This document shows positions 1 to 62,000 of a stretch of DNA of 64,000 bases, in pieces. The DNA is taken from assembly GCA_029964075.1 (NCBI GenBank), contig CM057142.1, positions 5,409,770-5,473,769 of the forward strand, in the 5' to 3' direction. The position numbers and the translations under genes were made by a program. How positions within the stretch are numbered: the stretch's first letter is position 1; each line of letters begins with the position of its first letter. This stretch comes from Patiria pectinifera. Lineage: Eukaryota; Echinodermata; Asteroidea; Valvatida; Asterinidae. Under the pieces are notes generated by a model that saw only the letters and a program-made list of their open reading frames with translations, was not told the origin of the DNA and ran no database searches.

Positions 1-464
1 TTCTTGTTTTGGTTCATTTCATAGTCAATTTCAACTAATTTGTTTGCTAGCTTGCTTGCTTACTTTAATTAGACAATGACTCTTACAAATATTTTTTTAT
101 TTTCATATTTCAAATATTTGTTTGCTTAGTTGATACCCTCCTATTGCTTGTTCCGTCAAAGACAGTGACACATTTCTTCCACTTCCCCTGCCATGCACTT
201 GTACACACACTAAAACAAAAAAACAGTCAGATCACATTTGTATAAACCCTGTGTCTAGTCAAATTCCATCGACAAAAGAGGTTACTGGTAGGTACAGCTG
301 GCATATCAGTCACCTCCAGTCAAAGTATGGCTATATCAAATTAACAAGGGAATTTTTAACTGTTAAAAACAGTCACTTGATGTATTTGACTGCTGTAATG
401 GTGTAGCTGAATTTGTCAGCTAGCGAGGGAGGGTTTTACTTAAATGTATCACTGACTGATTTAT

Positions 465-494
465 TGACTGACTGACTGACTGACTGACTGACTC
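465..494. repeat. (TGAC)n microsatellite
   Basis: About seven uninterrupted TGAC units, preceded by imperfect units from about 451. Confidence 0.9.
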
Positions 495-842
495 CCCGTT
501 AGATTTTTTCAGGAGATGGAAATTGCTTTAAGCAGATAAGGAATTCAATAAAAAGTTTTCGCTGTTTTCAGAAGCAAATATCAACAACATTTTAATTGAA
601 CAATTCTGTTGGTTTCCTTCAGTTTCAAGCAACGTTGTCAGACGTTAATCGTTGTCAGACATTAATCAATTTATAGACAGTTGCATCCTAAACATATTCA
701 AAAAAATTGATGAGTCTTTTCAGTTTACATGTCCCCCCCCCCTTCATTTAAGTCAAAACTTGAGATGGTCTGACATTTTGATCTAAGCAGACTCTCTTTA
801 TTCCAATTTCATGGATAAATGCCACACAAAATTAGGCCAAGG

Positions 843-983
843 CAGTGGCGTAGCCAGGAATTTTTTAGTTGGGGGGGGGGGAGCGCTGGTATGGCTGGAA
901 CATTTCATGGGGGGGCGTCATGCAGATCAATGATAATTTTTTTAGAAACTCAAAATCTCAAATCCCCCCCCCCTACGCCACTG
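843..983. mobile_element. hAT-type MITE with perfect 8-bp target duplication
   Basis: A 141-bp element with termini CAGTGGCGTAGCCAGG and TACGCCACTG. It is flanked by identical 8-bp copies GGCCAAGG at 835-842 and 984-991, the size hAT transposases make. The interior is G-rich on the left and C-rich on the right, with runs of eight or more G or C. No coding capacity. Confidence 0.9.
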
Positions 984-1683
984 GGCCAAGGGAGAACAAA
1001 CAAGCACAAAAAACAACTCCGCCTATCAAAATTATTATTTTTTTCTCATCTGTGTTAATTTTCTTGCAAATTCATGTTCCCGTTTTCAATCTATCAGCAC
1101 CTACCACTCTGACTAACTGTCCCCGTCCACCGCAGTCATACCCTGGCACCAACCAACGAGTCCCCTGACACACCAAAGTCTTCTCCCCTTACCTTATTAA
1201 TTCAGCCGGAGCTACTGGCATCTTTCCTTAAATCATTTCCCCTTTGTTTTCTTTGGACATCTAGACATGTTATTAGAGAAGATTTAATCCATGTTTCCTC
1301 GGGGGAATTGGCAAAGACGTAATGGTTTATATCAATTTAGGGATTTTCTTCTTTTGGGGGGGGGGGTTGAGGGTGGCTTGGAATTATATGTTGAGAGATG
1401 GGGTTGTGATACAGTTTTAACATGAGAAAAAGGTCAGGGTTCATATGCATTTGGGTCAATAGCTATAAAGCCGTCACCAGGCTTTGAAAATTATCAAGAA
1501 TCTGAAATGGCAATACGGGCAATCCAGGGCAACTCTCGTTACATTTGGAAGGGGTCTTCTGTTAACTCTGTACTGTTATTCTATAAAGCCAAAGCATTGA
1601 CGGTGGATGTTTCTCACAGAAGATTCCTTTAAATTGGGTGACTAAACAATGAAAAAAGGCCAACAAAATATACTTCTGTTGGT

Positions 1684-2409
1684 TTGGCAACATACTTCTG
1701 TTGGTTTGGTATTATCTTTGATTCATCTCTATCCATGGAACCTCACCTTACATCAATCTCTAGATCAGTCTGCATGTCGATCCGTAACATCGGACACATA
1801 CGAAAATATCTTGACAAACACACAACTGAAATACTTGTTCACGCTTTCATCACATCCAAAATTGACATGGGCAATTCACTATTGTATGGCATCAACCTAA
1901 ATCGACTAAACCGTTTGCAGCGACTACAAAACATCAGTGCCAGACTACTCTCTCTCACTAGTAAACATTCTCACATCACTCCTGTACTAGCAGATCTCTA
2001 CTGGCTTCCAGTTTCATACAGAATTAAATACAAACTGGGCCTATTCGTATACAAAATCCTCCACAACAATGCCCCTGAGTATCTCATCGACCTCATCGAC
2101 CCGTACTCAACAGCACGCACTGGACTCCGCTCCAGTGAGCTCATGATGCTTCATGAGCCCAGGACCTCCACTCTTTGGGGTGACAGATCCTTTACTGCAG
2201 CGTCTGCCCGAGTGTGGAACCAACTCCCTCTGGCTATCAAATCATCTCCATCCATCACAACATTTAAGACAAACATAAAATCTCACCTGTACAAACAAGC
2301 TTACTCTCACAATACACAATCCTAACTTGACTTTCTCCTCGAGCGCCATGAGCGCCTATTTTTGGCGGATACCGGCGCTTTACAAATGTTCTTTTATTAT
2401 TATTATTAA
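1684..2409 (+). mobile_element. 3' end of a non-LTR retrotransposon (CR1/L2-like), 5'-truncated
   Basis: An open frame of 213 codons (1684-2325) matches the C-terminal part of reverse transcriptases of jockey-superfamily LINEs: a IIFDSSLS start, then RNIGHIRKYL, NSLLYGIN, RLQNISARL, LYWLPVSYRIKYK and ARVWNQLPLAIK. It is followed by a short 3' UTR with GCGCTTTACAAATG and a TTATTATTATTA tail ending near 2409. The 5' end is missing, as in most LINE insertions, and a 22-bp local duplication lies at the break (about 1669-1712). The element is antisense to GALNT2. The surviving frame is intact, so the insertion is not very old, but the element cannot be autonomous. Confidence 0.85.
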
Positions 2410-2881
2410 TAACTTTTTTATCGGTAACTCGAGTTACAAAAAAAAAAGATGTGAAAAAAACTTGAAATACCCTGCATTTTGAAAATGTCCTCATACTGGA
2501 AGAATCTTTCAGTGCCCTTACATTATTAGGGAATGCATGTAGGTCATATGCTACCGTAACACTTATTATCAGTTAATCAATCATGAAATCTCTACAGGGA
2601 TGAATTTCGGTACGGTAACCCGTTTGTCCGACAATCTTTGGTACAAGTTGAAACATAACAGACACTTATGATCAAACCAAAAAAGCTATTTTTACATAAA
2701 TTATTGCCCTTTCTCTTTATGCACTGCAATAAAAACAAAAACTCACAAGAACACTTTCATTTTGCATGTGAAAAACAAGACAAAATTTTAGCCCCCAAAA
2801 ACATTTTGTTTTTAACAAAAAAAAATACTTTTGACCATATTCCATCTCACCGGCACACAACTCAGATGAAAGGTCTTGTTG

Positions 2882-2991
2882 TCCCGTTTAATTTGATACC
2901 CCATTTGAGGTTGTGATGCTGGTAGTTCTAAAGATTTCATAGATTTTCACCTTTTCAGATGTGTCCACTTTGCGATGGAATTGCATATATT
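2882..2991. repeat. Dispersed repeat, copy 1
   Basis: Resembles 41285-41391 on the same strand: both start near TTTGATACC, share TTTGAGGT and GTGATGCT, then AAGATTTCAT and a Cys-like GTCC block. Class unknown; no termini or target duplication recognised. Confidence 0.7.
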
Positions 2992-4406
2992 ATGACATAC
3001 ATTTGGAGAAAATGAAGTTCAGGCCCTGTGCATTGTACACTGTTGACTGTTTTCACCTAATCCTCAAAGTGAAACAGTCCATCGCCATGGTGTATTACTC
3101 CAATGTTATGAATCATGCTTGGACTGCACACAGATAAAACTAATGGTACTCAATGGCCATGACCGACTAACATAGCAATGGCACTGGATTCTGAGATTCA
3201 AGCTGTCTACAAGTTTGAGAGGTCATGCAACTCTTTCAATATATAGGTATTTTTTTCTGATCCTTCTTAAAACCTTTTTGCAAAACAATTTGTTCATCCA
3301 AGATTTCCCAACCTTGTAAGTTTTTTTTTTCATTTCGAGTGCCATTAGAAGTAAATAAAACCAAAGAAAGAGTGAAGTAAAGATTGGTCTATGGTTCAAT
3401 CTTTGGTAACTTGTCATCCACAGAAATTAGAGTTCAGTTCTAAAACAACTCTGACTTGATGTAATAACATGCATTTCCTTGACTTTTTTTTTAAGTATGC
3501 TTCCCTCACTAGGACGGTACATATTTGGATGAGTTTGCAGTGACCTTCATCAATAATATGCAGCTATTTTGCAAACCCCGCTCTTTTTTTTATTAGCATG
3601 CCCTACCCCCTGCAGGGAGAACAGCCAAGATCAAAAGCTCAAGGTTATACCCCTGAAATAGTAATGGCCTAGTAAATATTAACGTCTTGTAGTTGACAAC
3701 CAACCTGGGCATTGGAAACCTGCAGAAAATTTACCAAACACATTAACATGTTCTTTCTTTCCTTCCTCATAGTATTTTTTCCAGTCTCATTACTATGTAA
3801 TATCTTTGACCCCTGTTGTATATGTTTGTTTGCCAGTCCGTTTTTGGTTATTGTTTGTGTTTGTTTGTACTCAATCCATTGGTTTGTCGGTCTTTCTTTA
3901 AATTGTTTGAAATTATCAGCATTATTTTTCAGTTTTGCACTTATGTAAGGCAAGCCCAGATAAGCTTTGGATTTTTATAATCATGCCTCTATCTTTACAT
4001 AACAACATACTGTTCTGATGGATCTTTTACGAAAAAACTCTGTTGATGGAAAATTTACCGAATCGAATTCAATTGAAGAATAAAATCCATTTCAACTCCT
4101 CGTAGACAAAAAGTCTGCTCACTTTAAGAGGTGGGGAAACTATGAACGAAAACTACAACACTAACAGAGATTACGATTCTTAAACTGATTTTGGGCTGGG
4201 TAACTCTATTGTTCAAACACCGATACTCTAAATTTAATTCACTCAAAGGATTAAACTGAAAGTGACGTGAATAATTGAAAGTGACGTGAATAATGACGGA
4301 TATCAAGCAGTAGCATGGCAACTGTTGCCACAGTAACTATTTTCAACAGAAAGTTTGATTAGTCTCGTTTCAAATGGTGGACATAAAAAAAAGCTGCCAC
4401 TCTTAC

Positions 4407-53845
<49,439 letters not shown>

Positions 53846-53929
53846 CTATGGGAGAAACAGACAGATATCACACTTTGGTTAATTCGTACTGATACAAAGT
53901 ACAGTTCCTTTTTTAAATTTATGACTGGA

Positions 53930-54110
53930 GCGAGGTTTGCACCTACGACCTCCAGAAAACTGTACTGAAGCTCTACCAACTAAGCCCTCTGTTGACGCTT
54001 CTCCAGTTTGTCAATGTCTTTGTTCAAAAGCCATAGACCAGTATGGCCAGGTGGCCATAGACCGTGTGGCCAGGGATCACGCCCAAAGTCACGATGTTAG
54101 CAACATTAGC
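53930..54110 (-). mobile_element. tRNA-derived SINE remnant, same family as 14818
   Basis: The plus-strand segment TTTGTCAATGTCTTTGTTCAA is the same as in the remnant at 14818, and a tRNA-like block precedes it on the minus strand. It lies directly next to the acceptor of exon 1. Confidence 0.6.
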
Positions 54111-55620
54111 AAAGCTAAAACCTGGGAAATAGCAAACTCTTTTCTCTACTCTTTTTTACGATCTTTTCAACTAATTTTTTTTTAGCCAATGGGCACTTTA
54201 AAATGAGGACAGATAACATAACAGGAAAATGGGTTCCCGATGTGCAAAACTGTCCTCAGTTTGCAAAACTGTCCTCAGTTGAGAGCTGTTGCAATCCATC
54301 AGAAAAATAAAATGGTCTGACCTTTAAATCCACCATGAAAACACCTGTACATACCGGTAATTGTGTATTAATGCAATGTAAAAGTTGGTGAAATCATCCA
54401 ACTTCCTGCATGAAAATTTGACACAGGATAAGACTGTGCGTTGAAAGTGTTTTTACTCAAGACGGGTAATGTTGGCTTGTGATCCATGCACTCAGTTTCA
54501 AAATTGTGATTTTAGAAAAGTACACTTTCTTGAAACATTTTTAGAGCATAAAAAAATCAAAGTGATACACTTTTTCGAGGGGGGATGCAATTATTTTGCA
54601 ATGTCATGATGTCATCAAAACAAATACGCAAAAGTGAAACAAGAAGTGTTTTTGTAAATTTTATATTAGGAGATTTTCTAAACTTAAGACTTCATCAAAT
54701 CCATTAAAAATGGAAGAGGAAGCGATTCCTCGTAAACATTCTTTGTTATTAAATACAGCTTTAAACAAACAACACTGCTCCTCGAAATTGATGCACTTCC
54801 AATGTATGTAATTTCATCGTTCTTTCTCGGTATCCACAGTTCCTAATCTTGCGCTGGTATTTGAACTGGTACAATGTACAAGAATGCGTGGGCCCGCAAA
54901 GGCATACACAGAATCCCGAGCCAACAATTTGAACGCATCGATTTCGTTCCTGTCTGGCTCCTGGAATTCTTCTGCTTGCCAGCCAAGCTGACATTGTTGA
55001 ATGATCTCCGCTGACCTCCAGTGACCCCTGATCGCACCCCGAGGAGGTTGAGTGACATAGTCACATAGTACATGTTTTTGTTTCTGCCGTTGGCAATATG
55101 TTGTACACATACAGGAAAGACGGCGGTGCACAACACTTGTACTTACAATCATCACTACCATGTGTGGATTATTTGTCTTGGAAGTGAAATATAGGTGAAC
55201 TGGGTTGACTTTCCCTCCACCAAGGGGGTCTTATTGCAACAAATGTTACGGTCTGGTTCTGTCACAATAAACATGGATTTCTCAAAGGAGGGGGGAAGAA
55301 ACAGCCAACAGAGACCAAGTTGCAAAATGTCAAACAAACTCACAATTCACGGGCGAAGACCTTTACTACGTCGCCTTAGACGACTACAACATATTTGTCA
55401 TGTATTATGTGACTGTATGCAAACACAGTGGAGCTTAATGAATGTTAACATTGTCGTATTTCATGTATGGTGAGGGGCCATTGCATACCGGTATTTGTCC
55501 AGGCCCTCAACACTGTGTACCATGTGTACACATTCTACTACCCCTGTGCAGACCGTGCATTTTTATATACAGCTTCCATATCAAGTCACATTGTAGAAAT
55601 TTTGTACAGGGTACATTAGA

Positions 55621-55890
55621 ACCCTAACCCCCTAGTACTTCTTCAGGACTACCCTGCTAAATCCAACCGAGTCCAACCGGACTTTCCTGCTCAATCCACT
55701 TTGCCTCATTCTCAGTTGTCTGCTGAATCCAACGGAGTCCAACATGGCGTTATAATGCGGTTCAGTTGCCTGCTGAATCCAACATTTTGAATGAGGAATG
55801 TACACAAGGGGTTAACTGTTCGATCCAACAGGCTCCATCTGGTATGTGACATAGTTGGATCCTGTTGGATTCAGCAGGGTTAGGGTTAGG
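55621..55890. mobile_element. Element with inverted CTGCTGAATCCAAC repeats
   Basis: The left part ACCCTAACCCCC..CTGCTAAATCCAACC is mirrored by GGATTCAGCAGGGTTAGGGTT at the right. CTGCTGAATCCAAC-like motifs occur four times inside. The GGGTTAGGGTTAGG end resembles telomere repeats but has only two units. Confidence 0.7.
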
Positions 55891-56199
55891 CCCGTTCGCA
55901 ATCAAAAATATCCATGTTTGACCCGAGTTGAACTTTGAGATGTTGGCACCCTCTTTCACACTCGCAAGAATCGCAAGAATCGAACACGGCTTGAACACGG
56001 GTTCCGTACTCTATCTGGTTAAAAATTAACCCTGGTCAGGACCAGGGTTGAGAGGCTAACCGTGTCAAAATTTTAAAAAAAATATGAGTGTGTACAAACT
56101 GGTACAAGTGTGAACTGCACCTTAACAACCTGTGTTCGATCGAACCTGAGTCCGCTCAAAAGTGCCTTTTGAAACTGTTCAATTCATTAACCCTATTAA

Positions 56200-56410
56200 A
56201 GTTAATCTCCCTAGCATGATTTAGTACCATATGGTGTTGGAATCCTGGCAAATTCCAACACCATATGGAAAACTGCACACACATATTTTTGACTTTGATT
56301 CTGGAGGTGTGCCAACCCAATGCAAAAAACCGTCAGTTTAGGGGTACTGTACCCATCCTGACAGATTCCAACAAAACATGCCGTTGGGGGTTTGATGGAT
56401 TGAGTTTGTT
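56200..56410. repeat. Dispersed repeat, GGTGTTGGAATTTGCCAGG family, copy 2
   Basis: Inverted copy of the repeat at 13259-13462. It contains a palindrome CCATATGGTGTTGGAATCC / GGCAAATTCCAACACCATATGG (about 56228-56270) that is only half present in the other copy. Confidence 0.75.
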
Positions 56411-57016
56411 AGGATTAATGGGACTGAGAATAAAAAGGGGAACTTGATAATCCACATATTTAATAGGATCTAATTTTCCTGTGGTAGGATGGCTCTGTAG
56501 AGGTGCTAGTCACCTGTTCCCTCTTGCCCTTCACTGGCTTAATCCGTATTCTGGCATAAACTCTTTTTTTAACAATTTATTGAAATTGTAAATTCTCTGT
56601 ATTTTTTAATCTGTGATTCTGTATCTTGTAATTTTTTTTTTATATCAGCCAGTGGTGAAGTGTATTAAATAAATAAATAAAGTATCATGTTATATACAAA
56701 GCCAACTTCAAATATAGGTTTGCTGCAGGAAACTGTAGCCTTTCTATGGTCAGTTTATACATGTTATTGTTTGACAGCTGCAGATCGAAATATGTTTGAT
56801 CGCATGCATGATCCATGAGTGATACCGTATGTACACCAAGGTTTATCCATAGTAATTTCCTAAAATATGCCTTTGCACAATCAAATCCAGCTGCCTCTTT
56901 GGTCTCCACCTGCAAACACTTGGTTAAAAATACACACTGAAAGTCAAGGCCACTGAAGCTGCATTGTTCCGTCTCCATGTTATTACAAAATGCTGTGTGT
57001 AATTCTTGTCTAGTTT

Positions 57017-57367
57017 CTAGCTGCGGACGCAGCTCAAAAAATCGTCGTGTTGCTCCGTTAGTAAGTTAGTTAGTAACAAACGTAGTCACCTCGTTCCTCA
57101 GGCCCTGGCAATTGGTACATGTATATGTCAATGCGTCCCTTAGGCCCAGGCCCTCTTTTGAGGCACTTTAATGAGTCTCCACTCTCCACTGACAGCCTTC
57201 CAATTTAATGCAGTCCTAAAAAAAGGTCACTAGGGTCAAAACCTGATGTTTGTACTCAAAACACTACTCCTTCCAGAAATTATAAGGCACAGTCATGGCA
57301 GTCATGCATTGATCAACACATATTTGTTGGCCCGCAACTTCCGCGATCATTTCGAGCTTGTTTTTCT
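57017..57367. repeat. Repeat with TAGCTGCGGA..GCAGCTC start, copy 2
   Basis: Starts TAGCTGCGGACGCAGCTC and ends TTTGTTGGCCCGCAACTTCC..GAGCTTGTTT, like copy 1. It has the GTTAGTTAGTAAC stretch but lacks the duplicated middle and the intact GGGTCAAAGGTCA motifs. Confidence 0.8.
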
Positions 57368-59897
57368 TCTTTTTCAGACTCCCGTCCATATCACTTGTAC
57401 TCGTTTTTTTTCTTACCGGCACTTTGGGCACTTTGATGAATCTGATTTACTTTAAAGTTTTTCTTCTTAAAGTTTTCTGTTTTAGCCTCTGAAGAAGAAC
57501 TTGCTAAGTTCGCTACGTCAGGCCACGTTAATTTTTAGATTTACTTTAAAGTTGGCAGAGACATCGACCAGCTACCGTAGATATAGTCATGTAGATGTAG
57601 TTCATTTTCCTGTTGTACATTAGTGGAAATCTTGTCATAGGGAGGGAAGAACATGTATGTATTTATCATCCTCACACTTTCTGGCTGTCATTAGTTTGAT
57701 AGTGCATAGATGATTTTCCTGATTAGTCCCCCCCCCCCACCACCGCCCCCCAAAATAGACTCATTTATTCAATTGCTATTTCCTAGCAATATAAAGTTAA
57801 TTCACTTTTGAATGAGAGACCGAACAAAAAAAATCACAGACCTTTAGTTATTTAATATTTCTTTGCAAAAATGGAATAAATTGCAGCCCAACAGTAACTG
57901 TACTCTCGCAGGGTGATTTCATTTGTGCACAAATTGAAATTCTTTTTCAGAGGGTTGCAAACACCCAATATTGGAAAAGGTACCGCTATGTACATGTATG
58001 CCAACGATTCAACCCTCTGTGGGTTTCTCCTGAATCCTCCAATACTCCTCCCAGTAGGGTAGCCGACTCACTTGATAGGGATCTAGAGAAGGAATTGAGA
58101 TTGGGAATTGGGGGTAATCTCAATAGTTTCTGGCATTTTTGTATGTCTTACCCTTTTGAGGTATCAGAAGGAATTTCACTGACAAATCATGCACATTCCC
58201 TAAACTCCGATTTCAGTTGTGGCTCAAATTACATGTTCCTTTTCATTTATAACAATTCTAACTATCGCCTCTATGTTTGAGTTCAAATCTCCCTGGTGAC
58301 TTTGCAAGAACAAACATGTTCCCATTTTCCATTTCAACTGCAGTCAGAAATTCAAAACGATTGGGGATCCATCTCCCCCCAATGTGCTCGTCAGCGAGAA
58401 GCCTTTGCCACTCTACTCGCTATTAGGAAGTCTAAGCTTCATCCTCTACCCTTAACATTGATAAGACAAGCACCCCTGGGAAATTGTCTTTTCCTCTTAA
58501 GTGTCTTTTCTATTTCGCATCGCATCGGCATCTTCTGATCAATGCTGCATGCCGACTCAACGGTACTGGGAGACGGACCGTGGTAGTGTAGCATCCATCA
58601 ATTCGTCATGGCGACCATGCCGTGTGACGATCCCGGCCCAGGAGTAAAGGTGTGAAGGGGAAGGGAGGCGGAGCATAAAACTAGCGAGCACTAATCCAAA
58701 CAGATGGGTTTAATCAACTGAAGCACGCGAAGCGGGGCAAATGCTTGGCTCGTGTTTGAAGACAAAAGTTGTGAACTCTGCATTCCCACTTCTTTAACAC
58801 CCTCCATGGTAATAAAAACGACCTGAAAAATGTAAATCAAGTCTAAATACAACGACCGTTCAAGGCACGTCCTGGCAATACCAAGTACTGCATCTTGGCA
58901 TTGTGCCAGCATTCAAAATCATCCACAACAAATGATTGGTGGAACAATCAAACGGCAGCTACTGTGGTCACACCACAGGAAATGCTTCGGGGAGTGAGAT
59001 CCATGTAGCTGATACATAATCAATCATTCATTCTTTTGTCAGATTTGCAGACTGGACGTCGACGGTGAATTGATTCAGCTCTGCTAAGTGCTAATGCTGA
59101 TTGCGAAAAACTGAGAGGGGCAGTCTCAACACAGACCTTGGGACAAAAATTGCCCAGGGAAGGAAGAGTATATTCCTACCATTTGGAAAATATTGCAGTA
59201 TTTCAGTATTTCCTTCAAATTCACAAATTTCCATGTACATGTACACAAAACTGGCTGAATTACTCAAGAAGTACAAGAAGAACAAGGCATTTGTAATAAA
59301 GGTGAAAGAAGAAATCTTTTAGCAATCTTTGAGCTTGAATTGTGACAAAGGATGCAGGAAAATAGGGTTCTGGAAAAAAGTTCCACAATGAGGCAGCATG
59401 ACAGGAGAAAGAACAGTGAGGAATAGTTCAACTTTAAGTTGACTTATCAAAATGAGATCAAAATGAGTCTTCAGTAAACATGTATGAAATTGAAATAGCT
59501 TTTCCAGATAATGGTCTGTGTAAAGCTTCAGCTGTAGACACATCAATCTCCCCGCATCTCTTGAGGGAAATCACGGCTTGGTAAATATTTGGATTTCACA
59601 GGGCCCCCAACACCTTGGGAAACTCTCTGTCAACATTTTAGTCTGTTATGGGGGAAGTTGAGTAGCTGAACTTTCTATGGCCGCAAGCCTCAGGAATGAC
59701 TGTACAGACGGGCGGGGAAAGGAATCTGTGTATGATGAAAATAAGGTTCACAAGAGACATGTACGGCAAAGTTGCAGTAATAAATTTCTTTCCACTTAAT
59801 CTACAAGTATTCTTCCGAGGTGAGATTAAGCGAAAATTAAAAATCCATGATATAACTGGCAGTGGGTTTAAAGGTCAAAGAGGGCCCCAGAACAATG

Positions 59898-60277
59898 AGC
59901 AAGTTCGATCAAGGACCATTGTTAACCATAGTTCGACTAACTCTGATCCAACGCACTCTAGTCCATGATGGTTGGACTAGTCTAGTCGACTATTCAGGAC
60001 CACTTCAGACCACTTTTGTCACCATTGTACAATAATAGTGGTGATTATGTTGAAGGTATCATAAAACTACGAAATCACAATTAGTTGTGTATAAAATAAA
60101 CAGAAACATCCAAGTGTTGAAAAATTGAACATGTACGACCACCATTTTCTCACGGTCGGTCGTTGACAAGACAATAGTTCCACTAGAGTCGTTCCCACTT
60201 CAACTTCAGTGCGCATGGGCTTGGTACGTCACAGACTATCCATTAGTTAACCATTGGCCCTTGATCGAACTTGCCCC
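59898..60277. mobile_element. MITE with about 45-bp inverted ends
   Basis: The left end AGCAAGTTCGATCAAGGACC then ATTGTTAACCATAGT, and the right end GGTTAACCATT-like inverse GGCCCTTGATCGAACTTGCC are complementary with few mismatches. About 380 bp, non-coding. Confidence 0.8.
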
Positions 60278-60647
60278 ACGTACCGGTACGTAGGGGTGTA
60301 CACGTATGGTGTATGGTGTGTTTGTATTTGCCCATACATGTAGGCACCCCTTAAAACACGAATTTTCTTTGTTCTGAATAAACTTTCATCTAATATCTTT
60401 GGGATCATCTTCAGAAATCCTCTTCAATGCAAAATCTTGGCATGCAAGTGGAAAAAAAGGTGGTGCCTGAAACATTTCAACAACAAAAAAGACGCAAAAA
60501 GTTGGTAAATAGTTCTTTCATCTCAAGTCCAGATCAGATGAATAATGAAGAAAATGGTGATAGATGCACGTAATTGTTTTCCAAACGATTTTGGTTTCTT
60601 CGATTATCAAAAGTAGTAGGCCTATTTACCTGCAAGTACAGACTTGT

Positions 60648-60950
60648 GGGCAAGTGTGGCCTAGTGGTTAGGGTTCATGACTCACGATCAGAGGGTCAGG
60701 GGTTCGATTCCAGCTGCTGGCCATATGTTGTGTCCTTGGGCAAGTCACTTCACCCCCACTTGCCCCTCTCCACCCAGGAGTATAAATGGGTACCGGTATT
60801 AGTGGGAAGTACCGGTAACCTGCGATGGACTGGCATCTACCGTCCAGGGGGAATAGAAATGTTTCATGTAGTTTCATGCTTCTGAAACCGGAGATAAACG
60901 CCGGCCTGATGGGCTAAATTGGCTCCTGAGGGACTTTACTTCTGTTTTTT
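60648..60950 (+). mobile_element. Complete tRNA-derived SINE with perfect 11-bp target duplication
   Basis: A 303-bp element flanked by identical TACAGACTTGT at 60637-60647 and 60951-60961. The head has GTGGCCTAGTGGTTAG (A box) and GGTTCGATTCC (B box, about 60701). The body has CCTTGGGCAAGTCACTTCAC and CCAGGAGTATAAATGGGTAC, and the tail ends in a T-run. It is antisense to GALNT2. Confidence 0.92.
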
Positions 60951-61534
60951 TACAGACTTGTACATGTACATGTACCTGATACAAAATTGTACAGTGTGAA
61001 ATTCAAAATGACTGCCTTCGTTTCTAACCCACTAAACTTTGCGCAGATACTCATTCATTGTACTAAAAGAGCTTAATTAGAATTAGGGATTCCGTTAAGA
61101 GCTCCGGTAGTACCATCCAGAATTTAGTGAAATCAATACCCACACTTTAGGAATGGGAATGATAATTAGCATCCTGAACAGCCACAATGGGACTATTTGT
61201 CTGAGCAATCAATACTAACGAGTCAATTGTATCGGGGCAATTAAGACGCTGGAAAAGTGTGAGGTAATTATGAGCGAACAATTTAGTTGAAGGCCCTAGT
61301 ACAACCTTCAGCCTTGCACTATTTATGGAATGATTTATTGTTCCCTACATGATAACAGTATCATTTAATGGAAAACAAGGCATAAACAAATTTCTTTTGT
61401 CAAGGGCATACCCCAAGCCTCCAAAAGGTTTATTGAAAAATAGCACAGAAGCTAGTGGTGGACATGTACCGGTATATGTGAGAACATTTGCTTCCTAGAT
61501 ACAAAGTTATTTTCTAGTCACCGCATCTTTATGT

Positions 61535-62000
61535 GTATAGACTCTGATTTGATAATATTTAAACAACACCAGAACTTAAATCATTTTCCTCAAAAATTGG
61601 GTGTTAGGCCCCCCCAAAAAAGTCTCCGGTTTCTGGTACATGGAGCTTGCCCAAAAAGTGGTGCGGTGACGCGGCTTTTTTTTTTTTTTCCCCTGATTTT
61701 TTTGCTTCAAATGTCGGCTGATGACTGCAAATGGTACCCGACTAAACTTAGTGCAAATATATGGGAGTCCAGAGAGGCCACATAAAGCTTATTCTTGACC
61801 ATAACCACATCTAAAGACACGTTAAAATTGTGACGCAGCAGGATTCCAGTCAAACGAGTGAGCTGGCGGTTTTGAGACATCATCTTTCATTGAAAAAACT
61901 TTTTCAGCTCCCGACAGACATACCGTATGTGTACAGATTCTGATTCAGATATTTAAACAATACAAGAACTTAATCATTTTCCTCTAATTGGGTGTTAGAT
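61535..62000. repeat. Direct repeat flanking the fourth Harbinger-type MITE
   Basis: Segment 61535-61606 (AACTTAAATCATTTTCCTC, AATTGGGTGTTAG) recurs, diverged, at about 61930-62000. CAGCTCCCGACAGACAT occurs at 61906 and 62186. Confidence 0.75.
61607..61905. mobile_element. PIF/Harbinger-type MITE, subfamily A, copy 4 (right end lost)
   Basis: Starts GGCCCCCCCAAAAAAGTCTC after TTA (61604-61606), then GGTTTCTGGTACATGGAGC. The body runs to TTCATTGAAAAAACTTTTTC, where it breaks into CAGCTCCCGACAGACAT, a segment found again at 62186. The right terminal repeat is absent. Confidence 0.82.

Larger units (their letters stand above)
1..4406 (-). other. Downstream intron of GALNT2 (left part of window)
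   Basis: Intron after exon 10, running off the left edge. It contains a (TGAC)n microsatellite, a hAT-type MITE, the 3' end of a LINE on the opposite strand and a dispersed repeat at 2882-2991. I searched the minus strand for lectin-domain exons (Cys-Leu-Asp and Gln-x-Trp repeats) and saw none. From about 3000 to 4400 I see only AT-rich sequence without recognisable structure. Confidence 0.7.

Noticed and set aside
1684-2325. 213-codon frame as a possible host gene
   Set aside because: Sequence is the C-terminal part of a LINE reverse transcriptase with a LINE-type 3' tail.
1-4406. Lectin-domain exons of GALNT2
   Set aside because: Expected next in order but no matching Cys-Leu-Asp or Gln-x-Trp segment with splice sites was seen; they probably lie left of the window.
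55155-55343. Hydrophobic minus-strand frame as the GALNT2 membrane-anchor exon
   Set aside because: It has a hydrophobic stretch but no short basic tail before it, no donor in a suitable phase that I could find and no similarity to the family.
55870-55890. Telomere-like GGGTTAGGGTTAGG
   Set aside because: Only two units, at the end of an inverted-repeat element; too short for an interstitial telomere.
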